Shown here one piece after another: positions 53,954 through 63,489 of a stretch of DNA of 64,000 nucleotides. The translations under genes and the position numbers were made by a program. Below the pieces are notes generated by a model. The model was not told where the DNA came from. It saw only the letters and a list, made by a program, of their open reading frames with translations, and made no database searches. Each line of letters begins with the position of its first letter. The stretch's first letter is position 1. This DNA is from Altererythrobacter sp. XM-24bin4 (GTDB lineage Bacteria > Pseudomonadota > Alphaproteobacteria > Sphingomonadales > Sphingomonadaceae): assembly GCA_003149575.1 (NCBI GenBank), contig QCWG01000001.1:401183-465182 (forward strand). The letters are read 5' to 3'.

Positions 53954-53989
53954 GACAGCTCCTTTAGCAAGCCAATGCCGAACCGACAA

Positions 53990-55456
53990 TTAACCGAACA
54001 GGTCGTCTTGTTTCGGCGGCACTGATGGTTTCTTGCGTGCCGGCTTTGCCGGTCTCTTGAGCGACGAATCATCGCCTTGAGAGACTTCCAAACGGCCATC
54101 TGCGAACTGCAGCACCAACGCTGCCTCCTTGGCGGCCATCTCGCGCGAAGTCAGCGCTTTGTCCTTGCCATCGCGCACAATCGCATAACCGCGCTTCAAC
54201 GGCTCTTCCGGGTGGAATTGCTGCGCCAGCCGCGCCAGCGCGATGAGCGCGTCCTGCTTTTGCATCATCGGACGCCGGACAAGATCGGGTGTCAAACGAA
54301 CCCGTGCCAGCTGGCGACTTGCATCTTCCATGCTGCGTTTGAGCAGCGTCGGCGACAGCCGGGCTGAGGTGCCCGCCAGTCTCTCTCGCCCCTGCCCTGC
54401 CCGGTCACGCAATCCGCGCCGCAAACGTTCAGACAGCTCGTCCAGACGCTGGGCATGCGGCTGAAACAGCGCCTCCAGCTTAGGCATACGGCGCACCCGC
54501 GCCTCCAGCCGTTCACGCCCAAGTTCGACCGGGCGAAGCACTGCGCGGCGCTGACGATTGGCCAGATCGGCGACGGTCGCGATCAAGTCCGCGCGCACAG
54601 GAACCACCATCTCGGCTGCGGCAGTGGGCGTGGGTGCGCGGCGGTCCGCAGCATAGTCAGCCAGTGTTGTGTCGGTTTCATGGCCGACCGCAGAGATGAC
54701 CGGGATCGGACAATCGGCGATGGCGCGCACCACCACTTCTTCGTTGAAGCTCCACAGGTCTTCGATCGAGCCACCCCCGCGCGCAACGATCACAACATCG
54801 GGGCGAGGAACCGGGCCATCCGCATCAAGCGCGGCGAATCCACGTATAGCGCCGGCAACTTGCTCGGCTGCGCCCTGCCCTTGCACCAATACCGGCCATA
54901 CCAGCACCTGGCTGGGGAAGCGGTCCGCCAATCGGTGCAGGATATCGCGGATGACCGAACCCGTGGGCGACGTCACAACGCCAATCACTTTAGGCAGGAA
55001 GGGCAAAGCCTGCTTGCGTTCGCGCGCGAACAGCCCTTCGGCTTCTAGCTTCTGCCTGGTCTTCTCCAGCAGCGCGAGCAGTGCTCCCTCGCCTGCGATC
55101 TCCAGACTGTCGATCACGATCTGGTATTTGGAGCGCCCGGGATAAGTGGTAAGTTTTCCGCTGGCGGTCACTTCAATCCCGTCTTCCGGGACGAAAGCGA
55201 GACGCTGGGCATTGCCGCGCCACATCACGCCATCCAACACAGCATTCTCGTCTTTCAGCGCAAGGTAAAGGTGGCCAGACGCGGCGCGTTTCACGCCTGA
55301 CAATTCCCCGCGCAAACGCACAAAACCGAAAAGATCCTCAACCGTTCGCTTGAGCGCAGCAGAAATCTCGGTGATCGAGAGAGGCTCGGCGTTGTCGCCT
55401 TGCCGCTCGCGCGCTACCAGCCCTTTATTGCCATCATCAGGGGACGAAGCGGCCAT
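53990..55456 (-). CDS. xseA: Exodeoxyribonuclease VII large subunit
   Basis: Catalytic subunit of the single-strand exonuclease. 488 aa: an N-terminal OB-fold domain ([30 protein letters not shown]), the catalytic domain ([57 protein letters not shown]) and a coiled-coil C-terminal part. The ATG at 55456 is the only start codon before the conserved region. That ATG and the purD ATG on the other strand share the bases CATG at 55454-55457. The small subunit XseB is not in the window. Confidence 0.95.
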   Translation of the reverse strand: MAASSPDDGNKGLVARERQGDNAEPLSITEISAALKRTVEDLFGFVRLRGELSGVKRAASGHLYLALKDENAVLDGVMWRGNAQRLAFVPEDGIEVTASGKLTTYPGRSKYQIVIDSLEIAGEGALLALLEKTRQKLEAEGLFARERKQALPFLPKVIGVVTSPTGSVIRDILHRLADRFPSQVLVWPVLVQGQGAAEQVAGAIRGFAALDADGPVPRPDVVIVARGGGSIEDLWSFNEEVVVRAIADCPIPVISAVGHETDTTLADYAADRRAPTPTAAAEMVVPVRADLIATVADLANRQRRAVLRPVELGRERLEARVRRMPKLEALFQPHAQRLDELSERLRRGLRDRAGQGRERLAGTSARLSPTLLKRSMEDASRQLARVRLTPDLVRRPMMQKQDALIALARLAQQFHPEEPLKRGYAIVRDGKDKALTSREMAAKEAALVLQFADGRLEVSQGDDSSLKRPAKPARKKPSVPPKQDDLFG

Positions 55457-56729
55457 GAATATCCTTTTGCTCGGTTCAGGTGGGCGCGAACATGCGCTGG
55501 CGTGGAAGCTGGCGCAATCCCCCACATGCACCAAATTGTTCGCAGCACCTGGCAATCCCGGGATCGCCGAAGAGGCCGAGCTGGTTGGCCTCAACGCAAG
55601 CAGTCACGCCGCGGTCGTCGATTTTTGCGAAGCGCACAACGTCGGCCTGGTTGTGATCGGGCCGGAGGCACCACTGGTTGACGGTTTGGCAGACAGTCTG
55701 CGCGATTTCGACATTCCTGTATTCGGCCCCAGCAAAGCTGCCGCGCAGCTCGAAGGAAGCAAGGGCTTTACCAAGGATCTGTGCGAACGTGCCCGCATCC
55801 CTACCGCGGGATACGTGCGAACAACTTCATTGGATGACGCCAAGGCAGCGCTCGATCGTTTTGAACCGCCCTATGTCTTGAAGGCGGACGGGTTGGCCGC
55901 AGGCAAAGGCGTGGTCATCGCGGAGAACCGCTCGGACGCTGAAGCTGCGCTGGCTGACATGTTCGGCGGGCAGTTCGGTGAAGCAGGCGCAGGGGTGGTG
56001 ATCGAAGAGTTCATGACCGGCGAGGAGGCAAGTTTCTTCGCACTCACTGATGGCACCGCGATCATCCCTTTCGGCACAGCGCAAGACCACAAGCGAGTGG
56101 GCGATGGCGATGTCGGCCCCAATACCGGCGGTATGGGCGCGTATTCGCCAGCGCCAGTTCTTACAGAGCAACTGCAAGCGCGCGTGATGGCTGAAATCAT
56201 CGAGCCAACCGTGCGCACGATGCGTGAGGAAGGCATGCCCTATTCAGGGGTGCTCTATGCCGGGCTAATGTTGACAGAGGCTGGCCCCAAACTGATCGAA
56301 TACAATTGCCGTTTCGGCGATCCGGAATGTCAGGTTTTGATGACGCGGCTCGAAAGCGATCTGGCGGCGATCATGCTTGCCTGTGCGAATGGCTCGCTGC
56401 AGGGCACGTCGGGCGAGTTCTCGTCGCAAACCGCGATGACCGTTGTGATGGCAGCGAGGGGCTATCCCGACACGCCGGCTAAGGGTGGCGCAATCAGCCT
56501 AGGTGATGCGGAGGCCAGCGGTGCGAAGGTGTTCCACGCGGGCACCGCAATGCGCGATGGTCAGCTGGTCGCAAATGGCGGGCGTGTGCTCAATGTGACA
56601 GCAACTGGCGCGAATGCAACCGAAGCGCAGGCAGCCGCCTATGCAGCGGTCGATGCAATCGATTTTCCCAGCGGGTTCTGCCGCCGCGACATTGGCTGGC
56701 GCGAAGTGGAGCGCGAGGCGCAAAATTGA
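55455..56729 (+). CDS. purD: Phosphoribosylamine-glycine ligase (GAR synthetase)
   Basis: Second step of purine synthesis, ATP-dependent ligation of glycine to phosphoribosylamine. 424 aa from the canonical opening [22 protein letters not shown]-grasp motifs are present: [44 protein letters not shown] and [12 protein letters not shown]. Divergent from xseA with overlapping start codons, so each promoter must lie within the other's coding region. Confidence 0.97.
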   Translation: MNILLLGSGGREHALAWKLAQSPTCTKLFAAPGNPGIAEEAELVGLNASSHAAVVDFCEAHNVGLVVIGPEAPLVDGLADSLRDFDIPVFGPSKAAAQLEGSKGFTKDLCERARIPTAGYVRTTSLDDAKAALDRFEPPYVLKADGLAAGKGVVIAENRSDAEAALADMFGGQFGEAGAGVVIEEFMTGEEASFFALTDGTAIIPFGTAQDHKRVGDGDVGPNTGGMGAYSPAPVLTEQLQARVMAEIIEPTVRTMREEGMPYSGVLYAGLMLTEAGPKLIEYNCRFGDPECQVLMTRLESDLAAIMLACANGSLQGTSGEFSSQTAMTVVMAARGYPDTPAKGGAISLGDAEASGAKVFHAGTAMRDGQLVANGGRVLNVTATGANATEAQAAAYAAVDAIDFPSGFCRRDIGWREVEREAQN

Positions 56730-56739
56730 TCTAGATCAT
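56726..56739. promoter_or_regulatory. FNR/Anr-like box
   Basis: TTGATCTAGATCAT, one mismatch from the FNR consensus TTGAT-N4-ATCAA, overlapping the purD stop codon. It lies 38 bp before the remnant of a possible c-type cytochrome, the type of gene often governed by such boxes. Functionally uncertain because the downstream gene seems decayed. Confidence 0.45.
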
Positions 56740-56776
56740 TGTGCGCGGGCGCTAGCCACGCTTTATTTAATACGTC

Positions 56777-56947
56777 TTGTTTGAAGGAAAGCGCTATGAA
56801 GAGATCCTGTTTCTCGATTGGCTTACCGATGCGCACAATTATCCTGAGATAATGGACTTCGATCTCGATCCACTACAAGTCGAGGATATCGCAGACTATA
56901 TCCTCACACTGCGTAGTGACGATTATGCGGGGGCCATGGACTGGTAA
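56777..56947 (+). pseudogene. Possible cytochrome-c C-terminal remnant
   Basis: A 56-codon frame from a TTG with no ribosome binding site: YEEILFLDWLTDAHNYPEIM then DLDPLQVEDIADYILTLRSD. The DLxPxQxxDIAxYILxL pattern is the last helix of class-I cytochromes c. The CxxCH heme site is missing, and the Met-Pro ligand region reads YPEIM. It could be a 3' fragment left by a deletion, or a small unrelated acidic protein. No similar intact gene is in the window. Confidence 0.4.
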
Positions 56948-56950
56948 GGC

Positions 56951-57946
56951 TTAGCCAAGTTGCTCAGCGATCAGGGCCTTCAGGTCCGCTTCGGGCCGCG
57001 GTCCATAGTGGCTGATAACCTCGGCAGCCGTGATTGCGCCGCGCTTGAGACATTTATCAAGTGGCTCGCCTTTGGCAAATCCTGAGAGGAATCCTGCCGC
57101 AAACTGGTCACCTGCCCCGGTTGTATCTATCACTTTGTCGACCGGTTCTGCCTTGACTTCAGCGCGTTCGCCGTGCGCGATGGCTATGGCGCCCTTCTCG
57201 CTGCGGGTTGCGACCAGAACCGGAACTTTAGCAGCAACCGCTGCCACTCCGGCTTCAAAGTCATTCAGACCAGTCAGCGTCGCGAGCTCATGCTCGTTTA
57301 CGAACAGAATGTCGATCACGCCATCATCGAGCATCTGGCGGAAATCATCGCCGTGGCGTTCAATCACAAAGCTTTCGCTGGCAGTAAAGGCGACCTTGCG
57401 GCCTCCGCGTCGCGCAACTTCGATCGCGCGTCGCATAGCCTTGCGCGGTTCTTCCGGGTCCCACAGATAGCCTTCGAGATAGAGGATTGCGCTCGACGCG
57501 ATCAAGTCTTCACTAAGCGATTCAGCTGGCAGGAATTGCCCGGCGCCAAGGAAGGTGTTCATCGTGCGCTCGCCATCAGGCGTCACGAAGATCAGACAAC
57601 GCCCGGTTGCGGGTTCACCTTCGCGCATCGGCGTGTCGAAATCGATGCCAGTGGCGCGCATGTCATGCGCAAACACCTTGCCCAGCCGGTCATTGGCTAC
57701 CTGGCCGATAAAGGCGCATTGCAAGCCAAGCGTCGAGAGACCGGCGAGCGTATTGGCCGCCGATCCGCCAGAGATTTCGCGTGCGGGCGGCATAGCCGCA
57801 TACAATTCTTCTGCGCGCGCCTCATCAAGCAGCGTCATCCCACCACGATTGAGCTGGAGCTCATCGATCAGTTCTTCAGAGCACGATGCGATAATATCTA
57901 CGATAGCATTGCCGATGGCGATCACGTCATAGCGGGGTTCAGTCAC
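56951..57946 (-). CDS. PfkB family kinase, adenosine kinase-like
   Basis: A 331-aa ribokinase-fold kinase. Motifs are NAIVDIIA near the start, SGGSAANTLAGLSTLG (substrate and lid region), and DTTGAGDQFAAGFLSG with the catalytic Asp and anion hole. This type is annotated as adenosine kinase in sphingomonads; fructose or other nucleoside substrates are not excluded. I chose GTG 57946 with an AGGA site seven bases upstream instead of the ATG at 57973. Confidence 0.85.
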   Translation of the reverse strand: MTEPRYDVIAIGNAIVDIIASCSEELIDELQLNRGGMTLLDEARAEELYAAMPPAREISGGSAANTLAGLSTLGLQCAFIGQVANDRLGKVFAHDMRATGIDFDTPMREGEPATGRCLIFVTPDGERTMNTFLGAGQFLPAESLSEDLIASSAILYLEGYLWDPEEPRKAMRRAIEVARRGGRKVAFTASESFVIERHGDDFRQMLDDGVIDILFVNEHELATLTGLNDFEAGVAAVAAKVPVLVATRSEKGAIAIAHGERAEVKAEPVDKVIDTTGAGDQFAAGFLSGFAKGEPLDKCLKRGAITAAEVISHYGPRPEADLKALIAEQLG

Positions 57947-58081
57947 GGAAATTCCTAAAACTACAATGAGCAACTTACGACGCGCCGCCTAGCGTGCAAG
58001 TCAGCGCAGGCCAAGGACAGAATGGCTTGTCATTCTTCAGTCAGCGTTGACTTGGCGGCGCGAGCAATGGAAATGGCAGCA

Positions 58082-58767
58082 ATGAGCGCTGTTGCAAAAT
58101 CGATGGTCGTTGCGGTTGGAGAATTTTCGGATGGGGCGATCCTGAAGGTGCTCGCGAAAAGTCTCACAATCACGATTATAGTGCTCGTCGTTTTCGGATT
58201 TTCCTTGGCCGAAAGCCTGCCGCGGTTATTGAGTTATTATCTCGAGGCAGAGGGTGACACTTATGTCGTGCTGTCGTGGGTCATATCAGTAGCTGCCGTC
58301 TGGTTTCTTTTTCGCATAGTCGCACTGGCGGTGATACAGTTCTTTACTGGCGAAGTCGTTCTGGCGTTCGAGCAATGCCATTATCCCGAATGCGCTGCCA
58401 CAGCGCTCGAGCTGCCGTTTCGTGAGGATTTGTCAAACAGCCTCCGCGGAGCCGGCCGCGCCCTGCTGTTCAACGCGCACGGGCTTCCTATCGCATTGAT
58501 CCTGTTTTTCACGGCTATTGGGCCTGCGGTGGTGTTCTTGTTTATCAACGCTGTCCTGTTCGGCCGCGAGCTTAACGATATGAGGTGGTGGCTCGGGCAC
58601 AAGCCAACACGGGATGCAGCCACGCCTGTTGGCAGCTTCGAGCACCTTCTGCTTCGGGGGCAATTGCCGGGCTGATGACTGTTTCGTTTGCAAATTTACT
58701 TGCCCCCGTAATCGACGCCGCGTCAGGAACCCATTTGGTGCAAAGTTTTATCAAAAGATTACCATAA
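58082..58767 (+). pseudogene. EI24 domain membrane protein gene with a one-base frameshift
   Basis: The first frame (58082 to the TGA at 58675) encodes about 190 residues of an EI24/CysZ-like membrane protein: helices near 28-50, 60-85 and 135-155, a GREL segment after the last, ending in SFEHLLLRG. Family similarity continues in another frame to 58767: AIAGLMTVSFANLLAPVIDA, then ASGTHLV. Adding one G to the G5 run at 58656-58660 restores a 228-residue protein. This is a frameshift mutation, an assembly error at a homopolymer, or slippage. The start is uncertain (58022, 58067 or 58082). Confidence 0.75.
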
Positions 58768-58776
58768 AGGCTTTTC

Positions 58777-59229
58777 ATGTCGCCAATTCGCACTTTTTTG
58801 ACCTTCCTAGCTGCTGTGGCGCCGCTTTCAGCATGCGTCTCTACAGGAGGTGGCCCGATCATCGTGCACGATCGCACATCATCGCGGCCCGAACCTGCAT
58901 CGCAAAGCCAGCGCAACCCGCCAGGCACGCCCGCTACCGAGGCCACAATTCCGAGTGCACCACAGGCCTTGAGTAGAGCGGGGCTGGAAGGTGTGATTGG
59001 CGCAGGCGCAGCGCAGTTGCAGCGTCAATTCGGCAACCCGCAGCTCGACGTGCGCGAAGGCGATTCGCGCAAGCTGCAGTTTGCTGGCGAAGCCTGTGTG
59101 CTCGACGTGTTTCTCTACCCTGACAGGCCTGGCGCCACGCCCACTGCGGCCCACGTGGAGGCGCGCCGCGCGAGTGATGGGCGCAATGTCGATCGTGCAG
59201 CCTGTGTACGTGCGCTGCGCAGACAATGA
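58777..59229 (+). CDS. Lipoprotein, function unknown
   Basis: A 150-aa protein with signal peptide and lipobox (PLSAC, Cys20), a low-complexity Pro/Ser/Thr linker and a C-terminal globular part (about 70-150). The globular part contains LQRQFGNPQLDVREGDSRKL, ACVLDVFLYP and two more cysteines, and this pattern recurs in sphingomonad hypothetical lipoproteins. It lies 10 bp after the EI24 gene on the same strand. Confidence 0.75.
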   Translation: MSPIRTFLTFLAAVAPLSACVSTGGGPIIVHDRTSSRPEPASQSQRNPPGTPATEATIPSAPQALSRAGLEGVIGAGAAQLQRQFGNPQLDVREGDSRKLQFAGEACVLDVFLYPDRPGATPTAAHVEARRASDGRNVDRAACVRALRRQ

Positions 59230-59248
59230 AGTGCGGGTCGGTCGTTTC

Positions 59249-59464
59249 ATGGCAGAAATGGCCCGCGAAGCGCCGAACTTTCGCCGGAACCTCGTATTGG
59301 CGTTCGGCAAAAAACCCGCAGGCGTAGATTACACCGAAGCGGCCGCTGCGGGCAATCTAGTGGACGATTTCGAGCAGGTTTGGCTGGAAAAGATGGTCGA
59401 TGCCGATGGCGAAGTCGATGATCTGGAACGTGCGCTGCTATCCCGGATCATCGAAGAGGGTTGA
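59249..59464 (+). CDS. Small acidic hypothetical protein
   Basis: A 71-aa frame reading AREAPNFRRNLVLAFGKKP and ending in VDADGEVDDLERALLSRIIE. The DADGEVDDLE segment recalls TerB/EF-hand-like acidic turns, but the match is short. The frame is open from 58997 inside the lipoprotein gene; ATG 59249 or GTG 59231 are the plausible starts, neither with a clear ribosome binding site. Convergent with the A-type carrier gene. Confidence 0.5.
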   Translation: MAEMAREAPNFRRNLVLAFGKKPAGVDYTEAAAAGNLVDDFEQVWLEKMVDADGEVDDLERALLSRIIEEG

Positions 59465-59484
59465 GGGACGCCATCTGGCGCAAC

Positions 59485-59841
59485 TCAGACCATAAAACTT
59501 TCGCCGCAGCCGCATGCGCCCTTGGCATTGGGGTTTTCGAATACGAAGCCAGCGGTGAAATCGTCCTCGACCCAATCCATGATTGAGCCGACCAGATAGA
59601 GCACGCTTGCGCCATCGATGTAGAAAACGCCGCCGGGCGTTTCGATCTTCTCATCAAACCTGGCTTCTTCCGTGACGTAGTCGACGGAATAGGCGAGGCC
59701 AGAGCAGCCCCGCCGCGGGGTCGACAGCTTGACGCCAATGGCATCGTCAGGCGCCTTGCCCATCAGTTCGGCAATACGGGCCTCAGCGCCTTTTGTCAGG
59801 GTTACGGCGGCGGGGATCTGGCGTGTCTTAGTGTCTGTCAT
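59485..59841 (-). CDS. A-type iron-sulfur carrier protein of the suf operon
   Basis: A 118-aa HesB/IscA-family scaffold or carrier. The three ligand cysteines are in RRGCSGLAY and the terminal GACGCGESF. In suf operons this position is occupied by SufA/ErpA-type carriers that pass clusters to apo-proteins. ATG 59841 is 1 bp after the SufT stop; an ATG 21 bp further upstream is in frame but overlaps sufT. Confidence 0.93.
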   Translation of the reverse strand: MTDTKTRQIPAAVTLTKGAEARIAELMGKAPDDAIGVKLSTPRRGCSGLAYSVDYVTEEARFDEKIETPGGVFYIDGASVLYLVGSIMDWVEDDFTAGFVFENPNAKGACGCGESFMV

Positions 59842-59842
59842 C

Positions 59843-60346
59843 TTACAGCATCCCCAGTTCAAGCCGCGCTTCGTCAGTCATCTTGTCCGGTCCCCACGGC
59901 GGGTCCCATACAAGCGACACTTCAGCGTCGCGTATGCCCGGCACACTGGCGGCGCGCAGCTCGACTTCACCTGGCATTGACTCAGCCACCGGACAATGCG
60001 GCGTGGTCAGCGTCATCGTAACCATCGCATCGGCATCTTCGGTGATCTCGACACCATAGATCAGGCCAAGATCATAAATGTTGACCGGGATTTCGGGATC
60101 GTAAATCTCTTTCAGCGCAGCGATCACCGCATCATGCAGTTCGCCGCCTGGCTCGGCAGGGGAAACATTCTCCGGCTTCTTCGCAAGGAACCCTTCGAGA
60201 TAATCGCGCTTGCGCTCAAGCTTGTCGCTTGCGCTTTCAGAATCAGGGTCAACCGCATCCTCGACGCGCGCACGACGTGGCTTCACGACCTGCTCTGTCG
60301 GCGAAGGTGCCGCAATGAATTTCTTTTCCTCAGATGGCTTATTCAT
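59843..60346 (-). CDS. sufT: SUF system protein SufT (MIP18/DUF59 family)
   Basis: A 167-aa protein: a polar, probably disordered N-terminus (about 1-65), then a MIP18 domain with LKEIYDPEIPVNIYDLGLIYGV, TLTTPHCPVAESMP (Cys in TPHCP) and SLVWDPPWGPDKM. It assists maturation of iron-sulfur proteins. Placed 9 bp after sufS and 1 bp before the A-type carrier gene. Confidence 0.93.
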   Translation of the reverse strand: MNKPSEEKKFIAAPSPTEQVVKPRRARVEDAVDPDSESASDKLERKRDYLEGFLAKKPENVSPAEPGGELHDAVIAALKEIYDPEIPVNIYDLGLIYGVEITEDADAMVTMTLTTPHCPVAESMPGEVELRAASVPGIRDAEVSLVWDPPWGPDKMTDEARLELGML

Positions 60347-60355
60347 AGGCGCTTC

Positions 60356-61582
60356 CTAAGCGAAAATCTTTCTTGTTCTAACAATCCCGTCGAGCAGCGC
60401 TTCGACATCGCTTTCGTCCGAATACAATCCAAAGCTTGCGCGCGCAGTGGCAGGCACGCCGAGATAATCCATGAGTGGCTGTGCGCAATGATGCCCGGCA
60501 CGGATCGCGACATTGGCTTCGTCCAATATAGTGCCCAGATCATGCGGATGAACCCCGTCGAGCATGAAACTGACGATGCCCGCGCTGTCTGCCGGGCCAT
60601 AAATCGTCACATCGTTCATTGGGCTGAGCGCGTCGCGCAATTGGGCAACCAATGCAGTCTCACGTGCATGGATCACGTCCATGCCGATGGCATCGACATA
60701 GTCGATCGCTGCATGCAGCGCGACAGCTTCGGTAATCGCCGGCGTACCCGCTTCAAAGCGCTGCGGGGCAGGCGCGTAAGTGGTTTTGTCGAATGTGACG
60801 CGGTCGATCATCGCGCCGCCGCCTTGATATGGCGGCATTGCGTTCAGAATTTCGCTCCGCGCCCAAAGCGCGCCAATCGCGGTCGGGCCATAGAGTTTGT
60901 GCGCACTGAAGACGTAGAAATCGCAATCGAGCGGCGCGACATCAAGCTTCAGACGAGGTGCCGCCTGGCACCCATCGAGCAGCAGCTTTGCACCCACGCC
61001 ATGCGCCAGGCCCGCCGCGCGTTTCGCATCGAGGACCGAGCCGAGTACATTCGAGACATGCGCGAGCGCGACAAGTTTGTGCCGCTCGGTCAGCATGACC
61101 TCGGCGGCATCCAGGTCGATCTGGTGATCACTGGTGAGCGGGCAGATATCGATATGCGCGCCAACCTTCTCTGCCAGCATCTGCCACGGCACAATATTTG
61201 AGTGATGCTCCAGCGCTGAAAGCAGAATGCGGTCGCCTTCGCCGATATTCGCTGCGCCCCATGTTGCCGCGACCAGATTGATCGCTTCGGTTGCGCCGCG
61301 TGCAAATACAATTTCTTCTTCCTTGCCGCCGATGAAGTCAGCTGTGCGGCGGCGCGCCGCTTCATAAGCAAGAGTCATCTCTGCCGAGCGCGAGTACACT
61401 CCGCGATGCACGGTGGCATAATCCTGGCCCAGCGCACGCGCCATCGCATCAATAACCGCCTGCGGCTTTTGCGCCGTCGCTGCGGTATCGAGATAGTGCC
61501 AGGCCTTCCCGTCAGCCGTCAGCAGGCCGGGAAAATCCGATTTGCTGTCGGCTAGACGGGCGGAGGCGAGCGTCAGGGACAT
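60356..61582 (-). CDS. sufS: Cysteine desulfurase SufS
   Basis: PLP-dependent group II desulfurase providing sulfur for cluster assembly. 408 aa: PLP site SAHKLYGPTAIG with the Schiff-base Lys, HHSNIVPWQ, and the short-loop active-site Cys in RAGHHCAQPLM. Start at 61582 with GAAGAG upstream; ATG 61597 is an alternative. It overlaps the small secreted-protein gene by 10 bp. No SufE or SufU gene in the window. Confidence 0.96.
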   Translation of the reverse strand: MSLTLASARLADSKSDFPGLLTADGKAWHYLDTAATAQKPQAVIDAMARALGQDYATVHRGVYSRSAEMTLAYEAARRRTADFIGGKEEEIVFARGATEAINLVAATWGAANIGEGDRILLSALEHHSNIVPWQMLAEKVGAHIDICPLTSDHQIDLDAAEVMLTERHKLVALAHVSNVLGSVLDAKRAAGLAHGVGAKLLLDGCQAAPRLKLDVAPLDCDFYVFSAHKLYGPTAIGALWARSEILNAMPPYQGGGAMIDRVTFDKTTYAPAPQRFEAGTPAITEAVALHAAIDYVDAIGMDVIHARETALVAQLRDALSPMNDVTIYGPADSAGIVSFMLDGVHPHDLGTILDEANVAIRAGHHCAQPLMDYLGVPATARASFGLYSDESDVEALLDGIVRTRKIFA

Positions 61583-61998
61583 ACGCTCTTCGTCCATTGA
61601 CCAGCGTCTTCGCCTCGCGCGCACTTGCGTCGCATGCCGGCTTCGACAGCTTGCCATTGCCCATTGGAAAACCTGACGCCAAGGCGCCATTGGACACCTG
61701 TAACGGAGTGGTTTTCCACCTCGTCGGCCGTCACAATCAGAATGCGCATCGAGCGATTGCCTGGATGGCGAACCTCGTGCACATCGGCATCGTTGCGATG
61801 GAGACCAAACTGTTCGAGATAGAATTCGGCAATGTCGCGCGGCTTGTCATAAGTGATGCCATAGCGCTCAATTGGCGTGAATGCGTCTTGAGGCGGGACC
61901 GCCCCCTCCTCTGGATTGCTGGCTGAAAGTGCAACTGCACCACCCACAAGAAACAAAGAGAACGCCAGCGCTGAAACTGACTTTGCTGAAATCTTCAT
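61573..61998 (-). CDS. Secreted protein inside the suf operon, function unknown
   Basis: A 141-aa protein with a signal peptide (to about residue 26), then DKPRDIAEFYLEQFGLHRN, a strand-rich middle and a C-terminal GMRRKCARGEDAGQWTKSVC with two cysteines that could pair. No family known to me. It is tightly packed: start overlaps the sufD stop (ATGA), and its end overlaps sufS. Role in a cytoplasmic pathway is unclear for an exported protein; it may simply ride the operon. Confidence 0.75.
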   Translation of the reverse strand: MKISAKSVSALAFSLFLVGGAVALSASNPEEGAVPPQDAFTPIERYGITYDKPRDIAEFYLEQFGLHRNDADVHEVRHPGNRSMRILIVTADEVENHSVTGVQWRLGVRFSNGQWQAVEAGMRRKCARGEDAGQWTKSVCP

Positions 61999-62747
61999 AA
62001 ATTCCCCTCCAGTTCATCAAGTGCTAGGGCGATCATACGCTCGGCTTCATCCTGGTTTCGCATTTCCACAAAAGCATCGCCAATAAACGCCTGCACTAAC
62101 AGCTTGCGCGCTACATCCGGCGCGATGCCACGCGCCGCCATATAGTATCGCGCCATCTCGTCCATTTGGCCGATCGCAGCGCCATGCGCGCATTGAACAT
62201 CGTCTGCGAAAATTTCGAGCTCCGGCTTGGTGTTGGCGGTGGCACCCTTTTCCAGCAACAAAGCGCGGAAATTCTGCGCCGCGTCGGTCTTTTGCGCACC
62301 CTTCACCACATCAATGCGGCCCAGGAAATTTCCGGTAGAACGGCCCCATTGCACAGCGCGCACAGTCTGGTTCGATGTGCCATTGGGCCTTGCGTGGATT
62401 GTGCGCGTGACAAATTCCTGGGTCGCATCGCCGCCGCCCACTGTCACGCCGCCGAACTCAAAATGCGCGCCGTCTTCCAGCGTCACTTCAAGCTCGAGCC
62501 GTGCGTAAGGACCCGCCGCGTTCAATGCGAACATCGCATAACGCGCGCCCTTGCCCAGATGCACACGCAAGCGTTCCACTCCAGCCGCGACAATGCGCGT
62601 GTCTTCGCGCTCTTCGCCCGCTGCGACGGTCAATTCCCGCCAGTCGGTCAGCGTGGATAGCTCTGCATCCCGAAGGTAACCCGCGTCGGCATAGCGCCAT
62701 GCCTCTTGCGAGTTGGTAGGGCGTTCAAGGGTTGCCGCTTCAGGCAT
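61995..62747 (-). CDS. sufD: Fe-S cluster assembly protein SufD (short form)
   Basis: A 250-aa SufBD-family scaffold subunit. The beta-helical core ends with the family pattern PELEIFADDVQCAHGAAIGQ and the C-terminal helices (YYMAARGIAPDVARKLLVQAFIGD). E. coli SufD is about 420 aa; the N-terminal part is much reduced here, as is common in this order. Overlaps sufC by 8 bp. Confidence 0.95.
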   Translation of the reverse strand: MPEAATLERPTNSQEAWRYADAGYLRDAELSTLTDWRELTVAAGEEREDTRIVAAGVERLRVHLGKGARYAMFALNAAGPYARLELEVTLEDGAHFEFGGVTVGGGDATQEFVTRTIHARPNGTSNQTVRAVQWGRSTGNFLGRIDVVKGAQKTDAAQNFRALLLEKGATANTKPELEIFADDVQCAHGAAIGQMDEMARYYMAARGIAPDVARKLLVQAFIGDAFVEMRNQDEAERMIALALDELEGNL

Positions 62748-63489
62748 CGGCCATCACCACATCATAACCCTCTTCTTCAAGTCTGAGCGCCAGCTCAGGC
62801 CCGCCGGTCTGAACGATCCGGCCCTTGGCAAGAACAGACACCTTGTCCGGCTTCACAACGTCAAGCAGGCGTTGATAATGCGTTATCAGCAGCACGCCCT
62901 TGGCGGGATCGCGCATGATCGCGTTGATCCCTTCACCCACAACACGCAGTGCATCGATGTCCAAACCGCTGTCGGTTTCATCGAGCACCGCAAACTTGGG
63001 ATCAAGGATGCCCATCTGCACCATTTCCGCGCGTTTCTTCTCTCCGCCGGAAAAGCCGACATTCACCTGCCGTTTCAGCATCTCCATATCCATGCGCAGC
63101 AGGCCTGCCTTCTCTTTGGCGAGCTTCAAGAATTCGCCGCCCGAGAGCGGTTCTTCGCCTCGCCCCTTGCGCTGCGAATTCAATGCCTCGCGCAGGAACT
63201 GGACATTAGATACGCCGGGTATCTCGACCGGATATTGGAAGCCCAGGAACATGCCGGCCGCCGCGCGCTCATGCGGTTCGAGCTCGAAGAGATCTTCCCC
63301 GTTGAAGGTGACGGACCCTTCGGTCACTTCATAGCCTGGCCGGCCGCCCAGCACATAGGCGAGCGTCGACTTGCCAGCGCCATTGGGCCCCATAATGGCG
63401 TGGATTTCACCGGCGGCAACTTCAAGCGTTAGCCCGTTCAATATCTGCGTGCCGTCAATCTCGGCGTGGAGGTTCTCAATTTTCAGCAT
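62740..63489 (-). CDS. sufC: Fe-S cluster assembly ATPase SufC
   Basis: A 249-aa ABC-type ATPase driving the SufBCD scaffold. Walker A GPNGAGKST, Q-loop GFQYPVEIPG, signature SGGEKKRAE, Walker B FAVLDETDSGLD and switch His in LITHYQR. Start at 63489 (MLKIENLHAEIDG); the longer frame runs through the preceding gene. Overlaps neighbours on both sides. Confidence 0.97.
   Translation of the reverse strand: MLKIENLHAEIDGTQILNGLTLEVAAGEIHAIMGPNGAGKSTLAYVLGGRPGYEVTEGSVTFNGEDLFELEPHERAAAGMFLGFQYPVEIPGVSNVQFLREALNSQRKGRGEEPLSGGEFLKLAKEKAGLLRMDMEMLKRQVNVGFSGGEKKRAEMVQMGILDPKFAVLDETDSGLDIDALRVVGEGINAIMRDPAKGVLLITHYQRLLDVVKPDKVSVLAKGRIVQTGGPELALRLEEEGYDVVMADA

Noticed and set aside
59996-61201. 401-codon plus-strand frame opposite sufT and sufS
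   Set aside because: Antisense to genes with full catalytic motifs; low-complexity, Arg/His-rich translation.
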